NCBI GenBank assembly: GCA_027490725.1
Contig: JAIXXN010000061.1
Coordinates: forward strand, 62,001 to 126,000
Length of the DNA stretch: 64,000 nt
Origin: Oxalobacteraceae bacterium
Lineage (GTDB): Bacteria; Pseudomonadota; Gammaproteobacteria; Burkholderiales; Burkholderiaceae_D
Direction of reading: 5' to 3'
Shown here: one piece after another, positions 35,734 to 44,321 of the stretch
How the letters are laid out: each line of letters starts with the position of its first letter
Numbering within the stretch: the stretch's first letter is position 1
Notes under the pieces: generated by a model
Database searches by the model: none
Told to the model about the DNA's origin: nothing
The model's input: the letters and a program-made list of their open reading frames with translations, nothing else
Translations under genes and position numbers: made by a program

Positions 35734-38640
35734 TCACGGCGCCGCCGTTTTTGCTACAAAGTACTCGTAGAGACTGGTATCAACTGGACTCACAAGACGC
35801 AGTGTCATAGAAACAACATCGAGCTTGGCCCCATTATCGCCGTCCATTTTTGTCTGGTTGGGATCATGAGAAATGGCTTTACCTAAGTAAAAGAAATCGG
35901 TTCCTTCTGCATCATCCTTCTTTGCAAACACGTAAAGCGGAAGTTGGTTTGCAACGATTGCTTTAACCTCGCCACTCTCCAGCGTGCGTCTGCTGCGCGT
36001 GAACCAGGTCAATGTCGACGGGTTAAGGAACTTGTCTTCATAATTGATGCCCTTAGAAATATCCGCGTCCTTGTGCAAGGTGACGAAGATTGGGCAACTG
36101 TTTGATAAGAAATCGACCTTATAGCCGTATATCGTACTTTGCTGATTCGACTTCCAATTCAGCAGACGGCAAACGTCTTTTCGCGAATAGCGTTGCCCAA
36201 CCTGAATTTCACTGCTCCATTTGTAAATGTGTCGAGCAAGATACAGGCCTGTCTCAAGCACATCTCGTACGTGATTCATGAAGACCAAATTTTGATTCCA
36301 CGCCGCCAGAAACTTCTCACTGAGCTTGTAGCTGTCATCACCGACAGTGACGACCGGTACGGCACCATACTTAGTGGCTTCCGCATCAGTGTAGAATTCA
36401 AGGCTGACTACAGCCAGCACCGAACTGAGCGTCGCAGAGTCAGTCGTCAGAACATTCTGCTTAAGAAGGTCGACGAAGGCATCAATAGGCAGTTCACCAG
36501 AACACCGCAGAAGCTCCTTCAGGAGGAGAATTTCATGGGGACGCTTCCCGTTTAGTAACTCTTCGGAAAGGAACGTGAGGACTGAATCCTCATAAGCCCC
36601 TGGAAGCACGTCACTCGCGTTGACCTTGTTGAGGAACCTCCAGTAGTTTTTCTGCTTTGTCGCTATCACGTTCGGGTCAACGAGATCGAAGCGGGCGAAA
36701 TCGAGGAGTAGCGGCGTTCGACCCAGTCGATTCTGTAGCTCAACGAAGGATTCCTTAAGTCTCGTCATGCTGTCGAGGGTTGTGGTTGCCAGAGATGCGT
36801 AGATCCTCTCCTTCGATATTGCGTCAAAATTGACACTTGACAGCCCTGCAATAGCACCGGATTCCTGAGCGTCGATTATCTTCTTACGAATCGAGTCTTT
36901 ATTGAGACTGTTATCACCAAACAACGCGATGGGAATCAGATAGTTATTGTCATAGTTCCCGATGAAGTCGATAACGACAAGATGATCTTTGCCCGCGGCC
37001 TTTCGTAATCCGCGTCCGAGCTGCTGCGTAAACACGATGCTTGACTGTGTTCGACGAAGCATAACGACTTGATTAACTGCAGGGATATCGATCCCTTCGT
37101 TGAAAATATCGACGGTAGCTATATAGTCCAATTCACCTCGTTCTAAACGCTGGACGGCTTTCTCTCGTTCATCGACCGAGTTGCGCCCGCTCAGCGCAAG
37201 CGTTCGGAGTCGTTTGCCATGAACTTCACGAGAGTTAAGGAGACTCGAAAGCTCAGCAGCCTCTGCATTAACGCTGCAAAAGATAAGCCCCCGAACTGGA
37301 ACACCTACATGGCCATATCTCTCAATCGTCTTGATCAGATGATCAACGCGCTCAGAGGCGACAAGTCGGCTAAGGTCGGTCAGTTGATCGATGACTTCAC
37401 CGTTCTCCATCTCGAAGTCGGTGACGCCGTAATAGTGAAAAGGCGCCAGCATGTCGGCTTCAAGTGCTTTCTGCAAGCGAATTTCATACGGCACATTAAA
37501 GCCAAATAGTTCAAACACATTGAATTCGTCCGTGCGTTCTGGCGTCGCTGTCATTCCGAGTAAGAATGCCGGCTTCAGATGATCAATCACCCGTCTGTAG
37601 CTAGCAGCCCCAGCGCGGTGGACTTCGTCGATCAAAACATATTCAAATGCAGCGGGGTCCAGCGCCTCGAGAATCTCTGGCCGTGACAGTGACTGAATTG
37701 AAGCAAAAACATAGCGACGGTCAATCTCCTGCTTACCCCCCACAAATTTCCCAAAGTCGCTATCTGGGGCTCCTAGGACGCGCTTGAATTCAGCGATAGC
37801 CCGGTCGAGTATTTGCTCACGGTGCACGACGAACAACATCCGCTTAGGCGCATAGGCGCGCACGTCTAGCGCAGAGAGGATGGTCTTCCCGGTCCCGGTT
37901 GCGGAAATCACGACGCCTCGCGTTTCCCCCGATTTACGTAGTGCCGCAATTTCGGCAAGGGCTTCAATCTGCATGGCATTGGGAGAGATGACTCCACTAG
38001 ATGGCTGCTCAAGTAAGCCATCGTTCCCGCCGGATCGAGGCGATGCCTGACGAAACTTCGCTGACCAGGTCAACTCATATTCATCGATCCATTCACTCGT
38101 AAGTGCAACGGATGCATCGATATGCGCCTTCGCCGCTCGGTTGAGCTGTTGAACGATGTCGCCATCGGGTAGTGCTGAGAAACGTAAATTCCATTCATGA
38201 TTCAGGAGCAGTGCGCGCTCCGTCAGATTTGAACTACCAACAATCGCGGTCGTGCTTAATTCCTGCTCGAAAATGTAACCCTTGGCGTGAAAGCCGGCAG
38301 CAGAGTCGGGATGTACATAGACGCGAATGCCTTCGAGATTCAGGAGCTCGCGGAATGCAGCTGGAGAGTTAAAACCCAAATAGGTCGAGGTAATAATACT
38401 GCCCGATCCTCGATAGTCGAGGATCGCTTGTTTGAGCATCGCTATCGCGCTCGGCGTGACAAACGCTACAGAGAATACAAAGTTCCTCGATCGCCTGAGT
38501 TCGTCGCGAATCGCTCTGAGCATGGTGTTGCCGTCAGAGTTTGAAACAAGCCTTGGGTTAAACATCTGGTCAGCGGTGACCAATGAATTGAGAAACCCAA
38601 AGGTGTTATCTGCCGTCAGTTGCCGAACAATCGAATTCAA
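35734..38640 (-). CDS. PLD nuclease - SF2 helicase - DUF3427-like protein
   Basis: 968 residues. An N-terminal PLD nuclease-like domain has H118/K120 (GFHAKGYIF) and GSSNLTERA (135-143), one HKD half. The SF2 helicase core has Walker A ATGTGKT (247-253), DEVH (338-341), TATP (364-367) and QQLGRGLR (539-546). The rest (about 640-950) fits DUF3427. The start is TTG 38640, overlapping the NUDIX stop as TTGA, so the two genes are coupled. Such fusions are predicted to bind and cut foreign nucleic acid, but no activity is known to me for this form. The base composition is clearly lower in GC than neighbours, which fits horizontal transfer. Confidence 0.87.
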   Translation of the reverse strand: MNSIVRQLTADNTFGFLNSLVTADQMFNPRLVSNSDGNTMLRAIRDELRRSRNFVFSVAFVTPSAIAMLKQAILDYRGSGSIITSTYLGFNSPAAFRELLNLEGIRVYVHPDSAAGFHAKGYIFEQELSTTAIVGSSNLTERALLLNHEWNLRFSALPDGDIVQQLNRAAKAHIDASVALTSEWIDEYELTWSAKFRQASPRSGGNDGLLEQPSSGVISPNAMQIEALAEIAALRKSGETRGVVISATGTGKTILSALDVRAYAPKRMLFVVHREQILDRAIAEFKRVLGAPDSDFGKFVGGKQEIDRRYVFASIQSLSRPEILEALDPAAFEYVLIDEVHRAGAASYRRVIDHLKPAFLLGMTATPERTDEFNVFELFGFNVPYEIRLQKALEADMLAPFHYYGVTDFEMENGEVIDQLTDLSRLVASERVDHLIKTIERYGHVGVPVRGLIFCSVNAEAAELSSLLNSREVHGKRLRTLALSGRNSVDEREKAVQRLERGELDYIATVDIFNEGIDIPAVNQVVMLRRTQSSIVFTQQLGRGLRKAAGKDHLVVIDFIGNYDNNYLIPIALFGDNSLNKDSIRKKIIDAQESGAIAGLSSVNFDAISKERIYASLATTTLDSMTRLKESFVELQNRLGRTPLLLDFARFDLVDPNVIATKQKNYWRFLNKVNASDVLPGAYEDSVLTFLSEELLNGKRPHEILLLKELLRCSGELPIDAFVDLLKQNVLTTDSATLSSVLAVVSLEFYTDAEATKYGAVPVVTVGDDSYKLSEKFLAAWNQNLVFMNHVRDVLETGLYLARHIYKWSSEIQVGQRYSRKDVCRLLNWKSNQQSTIYGYKVDFLSNSCPIFVTLHKDADISKGINYEDKFLNPSTLTWFTRSRRTLESGEVKAIVANQLPLYVFAKKDDAEGTDFFYLGKAISHDPNQTKMDGDNGAKLDVVSMTLRLVSPVDTSLYEYFVAKTAAP

Positions 38641-39035
38641 ACCTGAAAATCTTTCATTACTTGCTCAACGGCTGGTATATCGGCAGGAGCCCAATTGAGC
38701 TGATTCAGCTCGGCGACAGGAACCCAGCGGATCTCTGAGTGCTCTGTCAGGCGGGGTTCATCTCCCGTCAGCGAACAGTAGTAAGTGGTCAGAATCACGA
38801 TGCCAAAGTCGTACTCATGTTCTGTGGTTTGAATGTGCTCGCCGATCTCAGCCGAGCAGAGTAGCTCTTCGTCGAGTTCGCGGACTAGTGCCTGTTTCGG
38901 CAACTCGCCAGGTTCGATTTTCCCCCCGGGGAATTCCCACATTCCTGGTAATGACATGCTCGGGCTGCGTTGTGCTGCAAGAATTGTCTGGCCTCGTGTG
39001 AGGACAGCACCTACAACGTTTATTCTCTTTTTCAA
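38637..39035 (-). CDS. NUDIX hydrolase, MutT-like
   Basis: 132 residues from TTG 39035, which begins MKKRINVVGAVLTRG and has CGGAG upstream; a GTG ten codons earlier (39065) lacks a good site. The NUDIX box is GKIEPGELPKQALVRELDEE, with L in place of the usual Gly near its end. The family removes pyrophosphate from nucleotides such as 8-oxo-dGTP or other (d)NTPs. Its stop overlaps the helicase start by four bases, so the NUDIX enzyme is made in step with the helicase and probably works with it. Confidence 0.86.
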   Translation of the reverse strand: MKKRINVVGAVLTRGQTILAAQRSPSMSLPGMWEFPGGKIEPGELPKQALVRELDEELLCSAEIGEHIQTTEHEYDFGIVILTTYYCSLTGDEPRLTEHSEIRWVPVAELNQLNWAPADIPAVEQVMKDFQV

Positions 39036-39482
39036 AGTTGTACTCCGTTGCTCACCCTCCGACACATTGCTGCATCTGTGGGTAAGTAAGTTAAATGAAT
39101 TTATTCAATTGTCCGCGATCGCGACTATGAGTTCAATGCCAGTATTATTCTTGATCTCGCGAAAAATTCATTAATCCAGACTCTGCCCAGCAGACAAAAA
39201 GGAAGCTCTCAGGAATACACCTAAAAATCCGGAAATTTATCAAGCGTATGAACAAATTTACTTGATCCTGTTGGATTCTACTGACGCTTCAGAACCGAAG
39301 ATTTGCAAAGCGGAGGTTTCCACTGCAGCAGAACGCGCTCTGCGTGGTACAGCGTTCAGCCACCGCAAAAACTTATTCTCTGGCACCGACACTTGCGGCG
39401 AAGGTAGGGGAAGCCGCCCCCCTGCTAGCGACAATGTCGCACATCCAACGTGCCTGCTAGGATCATTAAATTCAAAGTCGCG
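39036..39482. other. Intergenic region inside the island
   Basis: 447 AT-rich bases between the PLD gene and the NUDIX-helicase pair. It includes the palindrome CGCGATCGCG (39114-39123) near the NUDIX start, a possible operator. No gene is supported. Confidence 0.4.
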
Positions 39483-40508
39483 CTACGCGCCTCTCAATGA
39501 CTGATAGTGCTTGAGTAGCAGATCGACAAATTCATCGGAAACTGGTCCCTGAAAAGTGTCAATTTTCTCTCCCAAGAGCCCAACGATAGTCTGCAATGCA
39601 GAGAGAAAGTTTTTCTCCTTACAATCAAATGGGATAGGCGATCCGGACGGCACATTTTCTCGGGCAAGCCAGATATGCTTCATTTCGCTAAATTTCGGAT
39701 TTGAGGTTGTCGTCTTAAAACTAGGAATCCACCAGATGGGGCGAATCTTCGAGGGCGTTTGCCGCTCAAGTGCTCCAAACGCACAATCCAGCGTTGGAAT
39801 ATTAACCAGAATGTTGGATGGGTTTGAGTGCGCCCTGTAATTACTACAGACTTGCTCGATAACCAGCCCTAAATCATCACTCGTCAATTTGGCGTACTCC
39901 TTAACAGCGTCAAGTGGTGGATCGGGCGCCTCGTACCATAAACCCAATTGCCACTGTTGGCGTCCTGGCTGTGCCGCCCACTCACCAAATGTGCACGTGC
40001 TTTGTGCCGCATTATCAATGGCCACCATCCCAGGGTTAGCGCGATAAAAAATATTATGGTCTACATACAGTTTTTGTAGCATTGCTTGGAACTTCTCTGC
40101 GTCGTCCATGGACACAGCAGCGCCTAACTTCGCCAATTGCTCATCTATGGGGAAGGCGCCTGTTGGTAGCCAGATCGCGGTTTCCGTTAGCCCTCCCTCG
40201 CCCAGAGCATGATCTGACCAGTTAGCAGAGCCGAGAACTGTGCCGCCTTTGCTGCTGTAATACACCTTGGCGTGCAAATTCATCACGAAGTGGACTCTGG
40301 CGCCCTCTCGTAGCAATTTAACGATGCCACGCGGATCCGTTCCACCGGGTTTAGGCCAGCAATAGATGTCCATTCCACGGGGTTGCCGTATCCACTTCAA
40401 AGGATCCGCGCCGATGAATCCTACAATCGCAATGCGCCGCGCAGTTGTATCATCCATAACTTTCTTGATCGCTTGACGAATTGCCTCCGCCTCAAACAGA
40501 TACTCCAT
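39483..40508 (-). CDS. PLD-family protein (single HKD motif)
   Basis: 341 residues from ATG 40508 (TAAGGAGGGC before it, a strong site). The PLD motif is NLHAKVYYSSKGG with H79 and K81, followed by GSANWSDHAL; only one HKD half is present, so it would act as a dimer. The C-terminal 200 residues are of unknown type, with many Trp (GEWAAQPGRQQWQLGLWYEA; RPIWWIPSF). It could be a nuclease or a lipid hydrolase. It is the second gene of the island, 79 bp after the 132-residue gene, on the same strand as the helicase. Confidence 0.82.
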   Translation of the reverse strand: MEYLFEAEAIRQAIKKVMDDTTARRIAIVGFIGADPLKWIRQPRGMDIYCWPKPGGTDPRGIVKLLREGARVHFVMNLHAKVYYSSKGGTVLGSANWSDHALGEGGLTETAIWLPTGAFPIDEQLAKLGAAVSMDDAEKFQAMLQKLYVDHNIFYRANPGMVAIDNAAQSTCTFGEWAAQPGRQQWQLGLWYEAPDPPLDAVKEYAKLTSDDLGLVIEQVCSNYRAHSNPSNILVNIPTLDCAFGALERQTPSKIRPIWWIPSFKTTTSNPKFSEMKHIWLARENVPSGSPIPFDCKEKNFLSALQTIVGLLGEKIDTFQGPVSDEFVDLLLKHYQSLRGA

Positions 40509-40587
40509 CCGCCCTCCTTAACTCATCAAAAATGTTGGTATCAATCACATCTAGCCAGACTACTTGCCTAGACTCAAAGGATGAAAA

Positions 40588-40986
40588 TTAATTCGAAGTC
40601 ACCCACTCTTCTAGAGCGCAACGCTTGTTATAGGGGACGATGGTACTCTCAGCGATCACGGCAGAACGAACAGAATTTTCCTTCGCCATCACTGCTACCA
40701 GCATCTCGTAAGGTGTACCGGTCATTCCAGTGAAACTGATCTTGAGGACCGCTGAGCGCTCGGCACCGTATTGGTTCTGTCGCTCCCATGGGGTCTTGAC
40801 GACATCAGTCTGACGAAATTTTGCGGTCTTGTGATAGCAGCTCAGAATGCCTTTAGATAAGTCGACGAGACTGGTTTGCATTCTCGCCACATCGACCGCG
40901 CCGGGTGTGGTGAAGTTCTTGGCCACATTGGCGGCGAGATCGGGATTCTTTGCCAAGGCGGAAACAAGCAGTGTGATGGGATCCAA
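40588..40986 (-). CDS. Unknown 132-residue protein
   Basis: It begins at TTG 40986 (GAGAGGG upstream) with MDPITLLVSALAKNPDLAA. The N-terminus is a hydrophobic helix and the rest is mixed alpha/beta (KISFTGMTGTPYEMLVAVM). One Cys pair (C50, C123) is present. No family is recognised. It lies just before the PLD gene, same strand, lower GC, and is likely the first gene of the island operon. A role in sensing or immunity is only a guess from position. Confidence 0.6.
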   Translation of the reverse strand: MDPITLLVSALAKNPDLAANVAKNFTTPGAVDVARMQTSLVDLSKGILSCYHKTAKFRQTDVVKTPWERQNQYGAERSAVLKISFTGMTGTPYEMLVAVMAKENSVRSAVIAESTIVPYNKRCALEEWVTSN

Positions 40987-41211
40987 ATATACCCTCTCAA
41001 GTAATTTTAGTTGCGCAGTGTTTATAACAAGCTACCCATTCTACAACTTGCAAATACAGAAATACTCACCAACTATAACGATCGTATAGTGAACGTAATG
41101 AATTCGGCTATGAGATAGTCGCCCCCCTGCGCATGATGCGGGTTTGGGCGCTTGCAGGCGGACGTCACTGGACAGTAAAACGGAGTTTCTCGAATGAGAA
41201 AGGCAGAAATG

Positions 41212-41236
41212 AAAAAACCCGCCGAAGCGGGTTTTT
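41212..41236 (-). terminator. Rho-independent terminator after tRNA-Ser
   Basis: AAAAACCCGC pairs with GCGGGTTTTT across CGAA. On the minus strand the stem ends in a run of T, nine bases after the tRNA. Confidence 0.85.
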
Positions 41237-41244
41237 AAAAATAC

Positions 41245-41337
41245 TGGCGGAGACGGTGGGATTCGAACCCACGATACAGGTATAAGCCGTATGCATCCTT
41301 AGCAGGGATGTGCCTTCGGCCACTCGGCCACGTCTCC
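41245..41337 (-). tRNA. serX: tRNA-Ser (anticodon GCU)
   Basis: 93 bases with the encoded CCA (41245-41247). The acceptor stem GGAGACG pairs with CGTCTCC, the anticodon stem-loop is CATCC-CTGCTAA-GGATG with anticodon GCU at 41301-41303, and a long variable arm typical of serine tRNAs is present. It reads AGC/AGU. The T-loop is GGTTCGAATCC. The symbol is only a conventional one; I am sure of the type, not of the name. Confidence 0.97.
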
Positions 41338-41450
41338 TAGTCGATCACTCAACTATGTCTGCTTTGCTAACTGCGCTAGAGCAGACGACCGTCATAGTAT
41401 AGACCGTACTCACTTTGGTCAAGGCTAGCTGACGGTTTTTTTTGAAAAAA

Positions 41451-42698
41451 TTACGCTTTTTCCAATTCGAACGCTTTGTGCAGTGCGCGCACTGCCAGTT
41501 CCATGTATTTCTCGTCGATCAGCACCGAAATTTTGATCTCCGAAGTCGAGATCATCATGATGTTGATACCCTCTTCCGACAGGGTGCGGAACATCTGCGA
41601 TGCCACGCCCACATGGCTACGCATACCCACGCCCACCACCGAGATCTTCGACACTTTCGCGTCGCCGGTGATGCTGGCTGCGCCCAGCTCTTGCTTGGTG
41701 CTATTCAGCACGTCCACAGCGCGCTGGTAGTCATTGCGCGACACGGTGAAGGTGAAGTCGGTTTTACCGTCGACCGACTGATTCTGTATGATCATGTCGA
41801 CTTCGATATTCGCGTCAGCCACTGGGCCGAGGATGTGGTACGCCACGCCCGGACGGTCCGGCACGCCCAGCACGGTGATTTTGGCCTCATCGCGGTTAAA
41901 CGCGATACCGGAGATGACTGCTTGTTCCATGTTTGTATCTTCCTCAAACGAAATCAGGGTACCCGAGTTGGCTTCGACGTCGATGTCGAGCATTGGGTCG
42001 GTCAGTGACGACAGCACGCGGGTCGGCACGCGATAGTTACCGGCGAATTCCACCGAACGGGTCTGCAGAACTTTCGAGCCCAGCGAGGCCAGTTCCAGCA
42101 TTTCCTCGAAGGTGATCGCCTTCAGGCGACGCGCTTCCGAGACCACGCGCGGATCGGTGGTGTAGACACCATCAACGTCGGTGAAGATCAGGCATTCGTC
42201 GGCCTTCATGGCGGCCGCAATCGCGACTGCCGAGGTGTCCGAACCACCGCGACCGAGGGTCGAGATGTTGCCGCCCTCATCCACGCCCTGGAAGCCGGTA
42301 ATGATGACGATCTTGCCGTCGTCCAGATCGCGATTCACTTTTTCGCTATCGATCGACTGGATGCGGGCCTTGGTGAAAGCGGAATCGGTTTTAATCGCGA
42401 CTTGCCAGCCGGCGTAGGACACCGCTTTCTTGCCAATTGCCAGCAAAGCCATCGACAGCAGGCCTACCGACACTTGCTCGCCAGTCGAGGCGATCATGTC
42501 GAGTTCACGCGGGTCAGGCTGCTCTTGAATTTCCTTAGCCAGCGAGATCAGGCGATTGGTTTCGCCAGACATAGCCGAAGGCACCACAACGATGCGGTGA
42601 CCTGCGTCATGCCACTTGGCGACACGCCGCGCCACGTTCTTGATACGGTCCGTCGAACCCATCGACGTACCGCCGTATTTGTGCACGATTAAAGCCAT
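41451..42698 (-). CDS. lysC: Aspartate kinase
   Basis: 415 residues. KYGGTSMGS (7-15) binds ATP and aspartate; the ACT regulatory domains fill the last 150 residues. It makes aspartyl phosphate for lysine, threonine and methionine synthesis and for diaminopimelate. The single-domain, non-fused form with feedback ACT domains is usual in betaproteobacteria. It runs with tilS and accA in this conserved cluster, with tRNA-Ser next. Confidence 0.97.
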   Translation of the reverse strand: MALIVHKYGGTSMGSTDRIKNVARRVAKWHDAGHRIVVVPSAMSGETNRLISLAKEIQEQPDPRELDMIASTGEQVSVGLLSMALLAIGKKAVSYAGWQVAIKTDSAFTKARIQSIDSEKVNRDLDDGKIVIITGFQGVDEGGNISTLGRGGSDTSAVAIAAAMKADECLIFTDVDGVYTTDPRVVSEARRLKAITFEEMLELASLGSKVLQTRSVEFAGNYRVPTRVLSSLTDPMLDIDVEANSGTLISFEEDTNMEQAVISGIAFNRDEAKITVLGVPDRPGVAYHILGPVADANIEVDMIIQNQSVDGKTDFTFTVSRNDYQRAVDVLNSTKQELGAASITGDAKVSKISVVGVGMRSHVGVASQMFRTLSEEGINIMMISTSEIKISVLIDEKYMELAVRALHKAFELEKA

Positions 42699-42842
42699 AA
42701 CAGTGAGTTTTTCCGCTCAAATAAAGGTAAATGGAACCCTAAACTCTACATGCCGCACTGCAAAATAACAAGTCAAAAAACGCATAAAGTCATACCGAAT
42801 AGGCATATCTACATACAAAATTCGGCAGAAACTGACAATTGT

Positions 42843-44270
42843 CTAGACTGCTTGCCAGCGCAGACGGATCCGGTCAGTGCCTGTCGTTAGCTTGTTGCTA
42901 TCCATGCCGATGCCTGCCGCAAACAGCAACTGTCCGGGCACGTGCACCACTGGCAGACGGCCACGCTCCCAGGCCGGAATGTTCAGCGCCTGATAGTGAT
43001 ATTTGATGCCGCGCGTCGGCCGGTTCTCGGCCAGTTTCAGCCGTTCGCCACCCTTGCGGAACTCGATCACCAGCTTCTGCTCGCGGAGCCAGTCCGGCGC
43101 CAGTCCGTGCTCGGCAGGCTCGAAATGCAGTACTCCGCCATAGGCCGGGAACGCCAGTTCCGTCTCGCCCTGCCACACAAAGCTGGTACCCGGGGTCTGG
43201 TCGAATTGATCTTCCCGCGTACCTTCCAGCGCTGCCAGCTTGGGCGTCAGGAATAGCCGGTCGCGGTGGCGCCGCACTTCGCAGTCCGGATGCGTCACCA
43301 GCAATTGCGCGTCATAGCGCGCTTCCAGCAGCTGGGTCAGCATCTCGTTCAGCCATGCCGAGCTGGGCATACGCAGCTGGCGCACTTTGAACCAGTGCCG
43401 CAGCAGATTGGCGCAGCGGTCAGTACTGAGCGCGCGCAGCCTGGTCACGTCGACGCTCTCCCCTTCCAGCACCTGCGCCAGATCCTGCTCGGCCAGTTCG
43501 GTCAGCAGGCGCTGAGCCGACTGAGCGTGCTGGGCGCTACGCGCGAAGCGCTCCTGAAAACCCGGGAAGGCGGCAGCCAGCGCCGGCATCACCTTGTGAC
43601 GCAAGGCATTGCGGGCAAAGCGCGCATCGTCATTCGATTCATCGTGAATATGGCTGATCTGCTGCGCCGCCACATAGGCATCCAGTTGCTTGCGCGAGAC
43701 CGGCAGCAAAGGCCGCGCCATCACCAGTTGCGGATTGGCCAGCAATTCCGGCGCCGCATTGGCCGCATCCATGCCGGACAAGCCCGCCGTACCGGAGCCG
43801 CGCAGCAATTGCAGCAGCACAGTTTCCGCCTGATCGTCGAGATGGTGCGCCGTCAGCAGCAAGCGCACCTGATGCGCGGCGCACAGGCCGCCGAGCGCCG
43901 CGTAGCGCACTTTGCGCGCCGCCGCTTCCGTCCCTGTCTTGCCCTGCCCGCTCAGCGTCACGCGCTGCGCCGCGAACGTCACGCCAAGTGCTGCGCAAGC
44001 TTGCTCGCAATGCGCCAGCCAGCTATCGGCGTTCGGGCTCAGGCCGTGATGGATGTGGAAGGCGAACAGCTGCACACCGTGCTGCTGCGCATAGGCATGG
44101 GCCAGATGCAGCAGCGCAGACGAGTCTAGACCGCCGCTGAGGGCCACCGCCATGCCCGCTGCTGTGCCGGGTTCAGAATCAGCCTGCACGCGCGCCAGCG
44201 CGGCGCTAGTGGCCTCAGCGAAGATGCTGTTCAGGGTCGGGATCTGTTGCTTCTTCAATGCCTGCTCCAA
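42843..44270 (-). CDS. tilS: tRNA(Ile)-lysidine synthase
   Basis: 475 residues. The PP-loop SGGLDSS (45-51) binds ATP; the N-terminal ATPase and C-terminal TilS-type domains are complete. The enzyme converts C34 of the tRNA-Ile(CAU) anticodon to lysidine, so AUA is read as Ile; it is essential. It lies 51 bp after accA and before lysC, on the same strand. A GC-rich hairpin lies in the gap (44279-44299). Confidence 0.96.
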   Translation of the reverse strand: MEQALKKQQIPTLNSIFAEATSAALARVQADSEPGTAAGMAVALSGGLDSSALLHLAHAYAQQHGVQLFAFHIHHGLSPNADSWLAHCEQACAALGVTFAAQRVTLSGQGKTGTEAAARKVRYAALGGLCAAHQVRLLLTAHHLDDQAETVLLQLLRGSGTAGLSGMDAANAAPELLANPQLVMARPLLPVSRKQLDAYVAAQQISHIHDESNDDARFARNALRHKVMPALAAAFPGFQERFARSAQHAQSAQRLLTELAEQDLAQVLEGESVDVTRLRALSTDRCANLLRHWFKVRQLRMPSSAWLNEMLTQLLEARYDAQLLVTHPDCEVRRHRDRLFLTPKLAALEGTREDQFDQTPGTSFVWQGETELAFPAYGGVLHFEPAEHGLAPDWLREQKLVIEFRKGGERLKLAENRPTRGIKYHYQALNIPAWERGRLPVVHVPGQLLFAAGIGMDSNKLTTGTDRIRLRWQAV

Positions 44271-44278
44271 AAATGCAA

Positions 44279-44299
44279 ATCGGGGGCAGCGCCCCCGAT
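44279..44299 (-). terminator. GC-rich hairpin between accA and tilS
   Basis: A nine-bp perfect stem ATCGGGGGC with its complement and a three-base loop. On the minus strand a TTT then TTTTT run follows with gaps, so it may be a weak terminator or attenuator that lowers tilS expression. Confidence 0.5.
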
Positions 44300-44321
44300 G
44301 TGTGTGTCAACCCGCGTCCGC

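Noticed and set aside
39262..39504. Small plus-strand frame inside the island
   Set aside because: Cys/Ser/Arg-rich, no ribosome site, partly overlaps the PLD gene end; not convincing.
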